This document shows positions 60,220-64,000 of a stretch of DNA of 64,000 nucleotides, piece by piece. Both the position numbers and the translations under genes were made by a program. A model generated the notes under the pieces. It was not told where the DNA came from, searched no databases, and saw only the letters and a program-made list of their open reading frames with translations. Positions within the stretch are counted from its first letter, which is position 1. The number at the start of each line of letters is the position of its first letter. Source of the stretch: Puniceicoccaceae bacterium Marseille-Q1082 (GTDB lineage Bacteria > Verrucomicrobiota > Verrucomicrobiia > Opitutales > Intestinicryptomonadaceae); the NCBI GenBank assembly GCA_904424815.1, contig CAJGBI010000001.1, positions 62,001-126,000 on the forward strand, given 5' to 3'.

Positions 60220-61500
60220 CTATTCCGCGTCGGCGATTCTTTCGACTTTCGCGCCCAAAGAGGCGAGCTTTGCGTCGATTTTCTCGTAGCCCCTGTCTAT
60301 GTGGTACACGCGGTGTATGAGCGTTTCTCCCGACGCGGCGAGGGCGGCTATCACGAGGGCCGCCGACGCGCGCAGGTCGGACGCCATCACGGGCGCGCCC
60401 GAGAGCTTGCCCCCGCCGCTTATTATGGCGCTCGGGCCCTCCCGCGCGATGTTCGCGCCCATTCGCGCCAGTTCGGGCACATGCATAAACCTTTCGGGAT
60501 ATATGCGCTCGGTGATTATCGAAATTCCGTCCGCCTGCGTCATAAGCGCGCACAGCTGCGCCTGCAAGTCGGTCGGCAGGCCCGGATAGGGGAGGGTGAT
60601 CGCCTCTATCGGGCGGAGCTTGAAGTCGGAGGCGTCGACGTAAATCGAAGAAGGGCTCTTTATTTGAACGGGGCATTCGGCGCGTTCGAGGGCGTCGAGG
60701 AACGACCCGAGGTGCTTTTTATGCGCGTCCCTTACGAGGACTTTCCCGCGCGAGGCGAGGGCGGCGGCTATCCACGTGCCCGCCTCGATTCTGTCCGGCA
60801 TCACCGAGTGCGTCGCCCCTCCCAATCTCGGGACGCCGGTTATAGTAAGCGTAGGGCTGCCCGCGCCGTCGATGACCGCCCCCATCTTGGAGAGCATGGC
60901 GCACAGGTCGGCGATTTCAGGCTCGCACGCGGCGTTTTCTATCACCGTCGTCCCGGGAATCGAAACCGCCGCCATCAGCACGTTTGCGGTTCCCGTGACG
61001 GTGCTGCCGAACCTCCCGCCGAGGTACACTTGCGCTCCCCTCATCTTGCGGGCGTCCACGCAGATGTAGCCCCTTTTTATTTCGACTTTCGCGCCGAGCG
61101 CGCGCATTCCTTTTATGTGCAAATCCACGGGGCGCGCCCCTATGACGCAGCCTCCGGGCAGCGAGACTTCCGCCTTTTTCATGCGCGCCGAAAGCGGGCC
61201 GAGCAGGCAGATGCTCGCGCGCATTTTCCGCACGAGTTCGTAGGGGGCGACGTGCGACAGGTTTTTGGCGCATATCTCCCACACGCCCTCCGACGGGTTG
61301 GACACCTCCGCGCCTACCGACCTTATGATGTCGGCCATAAAGCGCACGTCGCTCAGGTTGGGCACGTTTTTGAGGACGCATTTTTCGTCTGTAAGCAGCG
61401 CCGCCGCGAACATCGGCAGGCACGCATTTTTCGCGCCCGAAACCCTGACTTCGCCCGACAGCGCCGAGCCCCCCCTTATCAAAAGCGAATCCATGTCCAA
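60220..61500 (-). CDS. murA: UDP-N-acetylglucosamine 1-carboxyvinyltransferase
   Basis: A 426-residue cytoplasmic enzyme of the first committed peptidoglycan step; target of fosfomycin. DSLLIRGGSALSGEVRVSGA then KNACLPMFAAALL opens the first domain. The reactive Cys is kept in VSLPGGCVIGARPVDLHIKG, so the fosfomycin-sensitive form is predicted. YICVDARKMRGAQVYL, DRIEAGTWIAAALAS and LPYPGLPTDLQAQLCALMTQ follow. Length is normal. Co-directional with infC and amiC, giving a small cell-wall and translation cluster. Confidence 0.94.
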   Translation of the reverse strand: MDMDSLLIRGGSALSGEVRVSGAKNACLPMFAAALLTDEKCVLKNVPNLSDVRFMADIIRSVGAEVSNPSEGVWEICAKNLSHVAPYELVRKMRASICLLGPLSARMKKAEVSLPGGCVIGARPVDLHIKGMRALGAKVEIKRGYICVDARKMRGAQVYLGGRFGSTVTGTANVLMAAVSIPGTTVIENAACEPEIADLCAMLSKMGAVIDGAGSPTLTITGVPRLGGATHSVMPDRIEAGTWIAAALASRGKVLVRDAHKKHLGSFLDALERAECPVQIKSPSSIYVDASDFKLRPIEAITLPYPGLPTDLQAQLCALMTQADGISIITERIYPERFMHVPELARMGANIAREGPSAIISGGGKLSGAPVMASDLRASAALVIAALAASGETLIHRVYHIDRGYEKIDAKLASLGAKVERIADAE

Positions 61501-61615
61501 AACAAAAATTTTCCGCGCGCAATCCGCGGCGCGGATTTCCCACTATGCGAAAAAACTTAGCTTTTCCCCTCCGCGTTTGCAAGGATTAAGGCGCGCCGCA
61601 CCGCCGAAAACGCTC

Positions 61616-61650
61616 AAAAAAACGCGCGGAGGGAAAAACTCCGCGCGGTT
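61616..61650 (-). terminator. strong terminator of the low-complexity gene
   Basis: On the minus strand CGCGCGGAG-TTTTTCC-CTCCGCGCG then seven T. Confidence 0.92.
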
Positions 61651-61663
61651 CATAAAATCCGGA

Positions 61664-62476
61664 TTAGGCCTCGCGGCCGCGGCTCTCGCCGTCCCTGCGG
61701 CGCCTGCCGCCCTGCCGCCTGTCGGAGTCGTGCCTGCGCTTGAAATCCCCGCCGCCCCTGCGCTCCTTGTTGTATGGCTTTCTGTCTCCGCCGTGCCTGC
61801 GGCCTCCCTTGAAGTCTCCGCTCCTGCGCTCCTTGCGGAACTTCTTTTTGCCGGAGTCGGGCTTCTTGCCGAATATTGAGGCTATCGCGTTTTTGATGCG
61901 CGCAAATAGCGACGGCGGCGGGCAGTCGAGCTTTGCGGAATACGACACTACCCCGTCGTCGCGCGCGGGCTTGTCGTTGGAAAATTTCGGGCGCCTGTCG
62001 GTGAGCGGAACTTCCACCGCGCGGGGGGTGAACTTCTTTGATTCAAAGAAAGGCCCTTCCGGCGCGGATTCTTTTGAAGCTTCCGGCTCTCCGGATGCGG
62101 CGTCGGTTTCGGCGGCGTCGGACGGGGCGGCGTCAGCCTCCGCGTTTTCTGCCGCGCGCTCCCTACGGCGTACGCCCCTTTCAAAGCGGCGTCCGCCGCC
62201 TCTCTCGCCGTCGCCGTATCCGGAGACGTTGGAGCCGCTGAGCTTTTCCTTGAAGCTGGAGAGGTCTTCGACCTCGCCGCACGATTCCTTTTCGGATGCG
62301 GAATCCCGGACCGCCGGACGGCTTCCGGTCTTGTTTCTGCCGTTCTTGCGGACGCGGCGTTCGGGTTTCTTTTGTTCGGGGGTTTCCTGCGCCCGTTCTT
62401 CGCGTTCCTGGGGCGTTGCGGTCGTTTCTTCTGCGGGGGCGGGGTTGGGTTCGCCCTGGTTGTTTTCTTCTTCCAT
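61664..62476 (-). CDS. low-complexity Arg/Lys/Glu-rich protein
   Basis: A 270-residue cytoplasmic protein of very biased composition. The N-terminal 40 residues are Glu/Pro/Gln-rich (EEENNQGEPNPAPAEETTAT). A middle basic part contains RVRKNGRNKTGSRPAVRD. Near residue 200 a short hydrophobic helix (LFARIKNAIASIFGKKP) stands out, and the last 50 residues are an RGG-like Arg/Gly/Asp tail (FKGGRRHGGDRKPYNKE). Such tails bind RNA in other proteins, for example DEAD-box helicase C-termini; here no enzyme domain is attached. Start supported by length of clean frame only. Own terminator. Confidence 0.6.
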   Translation of the reverse strand: MEEENNQGEPNPAPAEETTATPQEREERAQETPEQKKPERRVRKNGRNKTGSRPAVRDSASEKESCGEVEDLSSFKEKLSGSNVSGYGDGERGGGRRFERGVRRRERAAENAEADAAPSDAAETDAASGEPEASKESAPEGPFFESKKFTPRAVEVPLTDRRPKFSNDKPARDDGVVSYSAKLDCPPPSLFARIKNAIASIFGKKPDSGKKKFRKERRSGDFKGGRRHGGDRKPYNKERRGGGDFKRRHDSDRRQGGRRRRDGESRGREA

Positions 62477-62776
62477 GGTATTTTTTGTTGGATTCTTTTG
62501 TATTTTTGCGGGGGCGGTTTTTGCGGGATTCGCTTAGCGCGTTCGGGCCGGATTTCAAAATAGCCGCAAAAGCGCCCTTTCATGTGCCATTCAGATTCGG
62601 AGGCGGATATTTTGAATATAAAAAACCTCGCGCAAAAAGCCTATTGCGCGGAACCGAAATAGAATGTCGGGCAAAATATAGAACAGAAACGCGGTTTTCT
62701 TGCAACAGTTTTTTGCGCCGCCGCGCGGCGCGCGAAAAGTCTGGACGCCGGCGGCGGGTTTTGCGACAATGCCCGC
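62477..62776. other. divergent intergenic region
   Basis: 300 bp between the low-complexity gene and the LUD gene. It is partly AT-rich (around 62605-62700) and must hold both promoters, but no consensus pair or palindrome stands out. Confidence 0.4.
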
Positions 62777-63382
62777 ATGCAAATGGAACAGGTTTTGAAA
62801 AATTTCCGCTCCAGAGGCTTCAAGGCGTTTTATTTCAAAGACGCGGAAGCCGCTAAACGCTTTGTCGCCGAAACCGTAGGCTCGGGAGCCACAGTCGGGA
62901 TTGGCGGTTCCGCCACCGTCGCGGAGCTCGGGCTTTACGAACTCCTCTCAAAGGGCAACAAAGTATATTGGCACGGCGCGCCCGACCGCGACGAAAACAC
63001 CATGCGCAACGCCGCCGGCGCCGAGTACTACGTTTCGAGCGCGAACGCCCTGGGCGCGGGCGGCGAAATAGTAAACATCGACGGGCGCGGCAACCGCGTC
63101 GCCTCAACTTTTTACGGCCCCGACCGCAAGGCGGTGTTTATTGTCTGCGGCGAAAACAAGCTCGAAGACAATCTCGAAAAGGCGGTATGGCGCGCCAAGA
63201 ACATCGCCGCCCCGCTGAACGCCAAAAGGCTCGGGCGCAAGACACCGTGCGCCGCCAGGGGCGACAAATGCTACAATTGCTCCAGCCCCGAAAGAATATG
63301 CTGCGCCACGACGATTATGACAAACCCCACTTTCTGCTCGCCGTGTTATGTAATAATAATATCGGGGTCCTACGGATTCTGA
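62777..63382 (+). CDS. LUD-domain (LutC/YkgG-like) protein with cysteine cluster
   Basis: A 201-residue protein. The LUD core is FKAFYFKDAEAAKRFVAETV, GATVGIGGSATVAELGLYEL and GGEIVNIDGRGNRVASTFYG. The C-terminal part adds TPCAARGDKCYNCSSPERIC then C, a four-to-five cysteine cluster that could hold an Fe-S centre or zinc. LUD proteins take part in lactate oxidation as LutC, but the Cys-rich short form stands alone in many anaerobes with unknown function. The variable hairpin and E2 repeat follow 20 nt after the stop. Confidence 0.8.
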   Translation: MQMEQVLKNFRSRGFKAFYFKDAEAAKRFVAETVGSGATVGIGGSATVAELGLYELLSKGNKVYWHGAPDRDENTMRNAAGAEYYVSSANALGAGGEIVNIDGRGNRVASTFYGPDRKAVFIVCGENKLEDNLEKAVWRAKNIAAPLNAKRLGRKTPCAARGDKCYNCSSPERICCATTIMTNPTFCSPCYVIIISGSYGF

Positions 63383-63403
63383 TTTTGCAACAGTTCCGCC
63401 GGA

Positions 63404-63437
63404 AGCCGCCAGAGGGTGCAGCGCTCCAATGGCGGCT
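63404..63437 (+). repeat. variable hairpin preceding repeat E2
   Basis: AGCCGCCA (63404-63411) pairs with TGGCGGCT (63430-63437). Occupies the same place relative to E2 that hairpin D has relative to E1, with a different sequence. Confidence 0.55.
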
Positions 63438-63449
63438 GTCCCCTATGCC

Positions 63450-63573
63450 CGCCTGAATTTTGCATAAGCCCGAAAGCGACGGGGCGTTCGGGAGGGGACT
63501 GGCTATTTTAGCCTGGAAAAATGAAAAACAATATCGCCGGCAAAACTGGATAGGCTCATTGGCTATGCCGACC
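63450..63573 (+). repeat. 124-nt dispersed repeat, copy E2
   Basis: Begins CGCCTGAATTTTGCATAAGC and contains GGGAGGGGACTGGCTATTTT and ATCGCCGGCAAAACTGGATA. Aligns with E1 (31827-31950) over the same 124 nt. It lies 60 bp before the promoter of rpmJ. Confidence 0.75.
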
Positions 63574-63632
63574 GCCATAGGGGCGGTTGGAGCTCGTATG
63601 GAAACGGTGCCGCCGCCTTTTTCATAAAAATG

Positions 63633-63661
63633 TTGACAAAGTTTGGGGAGGCGTATTTCTT
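63633..63661 (+). promoter_or_regulatory. predicted promoter for rpmJ-rpmE
   Basis: TTGACA, 17 bp, TTTCTT; a good -35 and a poor -10. The leader before rpmJ is about 40 nt and contains GAAGAGAG as ribosome-binding site. No obvious Zur palindrome is seen. Confidence 0.4.
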
Positions 63662-63705
63662 AAACGTCTTTTAAATAAATCAAGCAACGAGAAGAGAGTG
63701 TTGAC

Positions 63706-63831
63706 ATGAAAGTCGTATCATCCATCAAGTCTTTGAAAACGCGCCATCCCGACTGCAAGGTCGTGCGCAGGAAGGGCCGCGTTTACATCATCAACAAAAC
63801 CAATCCCCGCTTCAAGGCGAAGCAGGGCTAA
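63706..63831 (+). CDS. rpmJ: ribosomal protein bL36, zinc-free (YkgO-like) type
   Basis: A 41-residue protein too short for routine gene calls. [20 protein letters not shown] then [20 protein letters not shown] and a final G match the YkgO-type bL36 (MKV-SL---K-RHPDC--V-RKGR-YVI-K-NPRFKA-QG). The zinc-binding CxxC...CxxxxH set of classical bL36 is missing. It precedes rpmE by 24 nt in the arrangement of the E. coli ykgO/ykgM stress pair, although in reverse order. It may be the only copy in this organism. Confidence 0.92.
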   Translation: MKVVSSIKSLKTRHPDCKVVRRKGRVYIINKTNPRFKAKQG

Positions 63832-63855
63832 TCAGCTTTCGGAGTTCACAGCAGA

Positions 63856-64000
63856 ATGAAAGACAAAATTCATCCCGACTTCCATCCCGTCTGCTTTGTA
63901 GACGTATCCAGCGGCGCGCGCTTCGTCACCCGCTCCACGATGAAGAGCAAGCAGGTCGAAAAAATCGACGGCGTGGACTGCTATATGGTCACCCGCGACG
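63856..64000 (+). CDS. rpmE: ribosomal protein bL31 type B, 5' part
   Basis: The first 48 codons are in the window; the gene runs off the end. MKDKIHPDFHPVCFVDVSSG then ARFVTRSTMKSKQ matches the type B (YkgM-like) bL31, which lacks the CxxC zinc knuckle. Type B is generally made when zinc is short, or is the only form in many lineages. It follows rpmJ in the same operon. Confidence 0.88.
   Translation, partial: MKDKIHPDFHPVCFVDVSSGARFVTRSTMKSKQVEKIDGVDCYMVTRD

Noticed and set aside
63836-63849. GAACTCCGAAAGC match (minus strand) between rpmJ and rpmE, as in the rpmB terminator flank
   Set aside because: Only 13 nt match, with no hairpin or T-run beside it, so chance cannot be ruled out.
1-64000. 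tRNA, rRNA, tmRNA, RNase P RNA and SRP RNA genes
   Set aside because: The gaps were read for TPsiC-type GTTCGA motifs with matching acceptor stems and for conserved RNA cores; none was found. This was by eye, so a divergent RNA could be missed.
1-64000. Insertion sequence or transposase genes
   Set aside because: No DDE, HUH or serine recombinase protein is encoded in the window, so the repeats are not attached to an autonomous element here.

Overview
The window reads as a chromosomal segment of a GC-rich, Gram-negative member of the Verrucomicrobiota, most likely the Opitutae. This is inferred from gene content only. The pointers are several PEP-CTERM anchored beta-strand-rich surface proteins, a giant pilin-like protein of the Verru_Chthon cassette A type, a sparse type II secretion cluster, and many secreted polysaccharide-active proteins interleaved with core genes. 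Many genes lack a clear Shine-Dalgarno sequence.

Layout. 1-7.1 kb: the end of a PEP-CTERM protein, a repeat-rich gap, then a minus-strand secretion operon (gspD, a GspC/PilP-like gene, gspE, gspF). 7.2-11.8 kb: a small lipoprotein, coaX with a TPR protein and a helix-hairpin-helix protein, then thiG-thiH. 12.1-13.1 kb: a PEP-CTERM gene with an apparent frameshift. 13.4-25.5 kb: a 1614-residue GH2-like enzyme, a 1929-residue pilin-like protein and a secreted protein of unknown function. 25.7-26.5 kb: nine tandem 79-bp repeats. 27-32.7 kb: holA, a GH78-like protein, an unrecognised 254-residue protein, a repeat cluster and a DUF1080 lipoprotein. 32.8-33.0 kb: a PEP-CTERM gene reduced to its ends. 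33.2-35.7 kb: four genes laid out like the packaging module of a Mu-like phage, with no other phage genes, followed by an HU gene. 36.4-41.6 kb: an FGE-sulfatase-domain protein, a PEP-CTERM protein, and a TetR regulator divergent from a FadL porin with two clear operators between them. 41.9-50.2 kb: agarase-like and DUF6259 glycan enzymes, a glyoxalase, a PepSY-like protein, ilvN and a Tat-exported beta-helix protein. 50.5-57 kb: rpmB, an LVIVD-repeat protein, a beta-barrel, pgi, a coiled-coil protein and a small lipoprotein. 57.7-64 kb: ogt, amiC, infC, murA, a low-complexity basic protein, a LUD protein, and rpmJ-rpmE, both of the zinc-independent type.

How it fits together. The secreted glycan enzymes (GH2-like, GH78-like, agarase-like, DUF6259, DUF1080, beta-helix) suggest polysaccharide degradation with export through Sec, Tat and the type II system. 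PEP-CTERM proteins imply an exosortase elsewhere in the genome.

The most unusual signal is non-coding. There is a set of long imperfect hairpins with different stems but a shared apical motif near CGTAT-N5-ATACG. Two copies (18279-18410 and 46960-47090) have near-identical arms, start inside the stop codon of a secreted enzyme gene, and end at a near-identical terminator. A second family has a conserved 124-nt body (31827-31950 and 63450-63573), each copy preceded by a variable hairpin. These, the 79-bp array, the gutted PEP-CTERM gene and the isolated Mu-type terminase module are the main leads.
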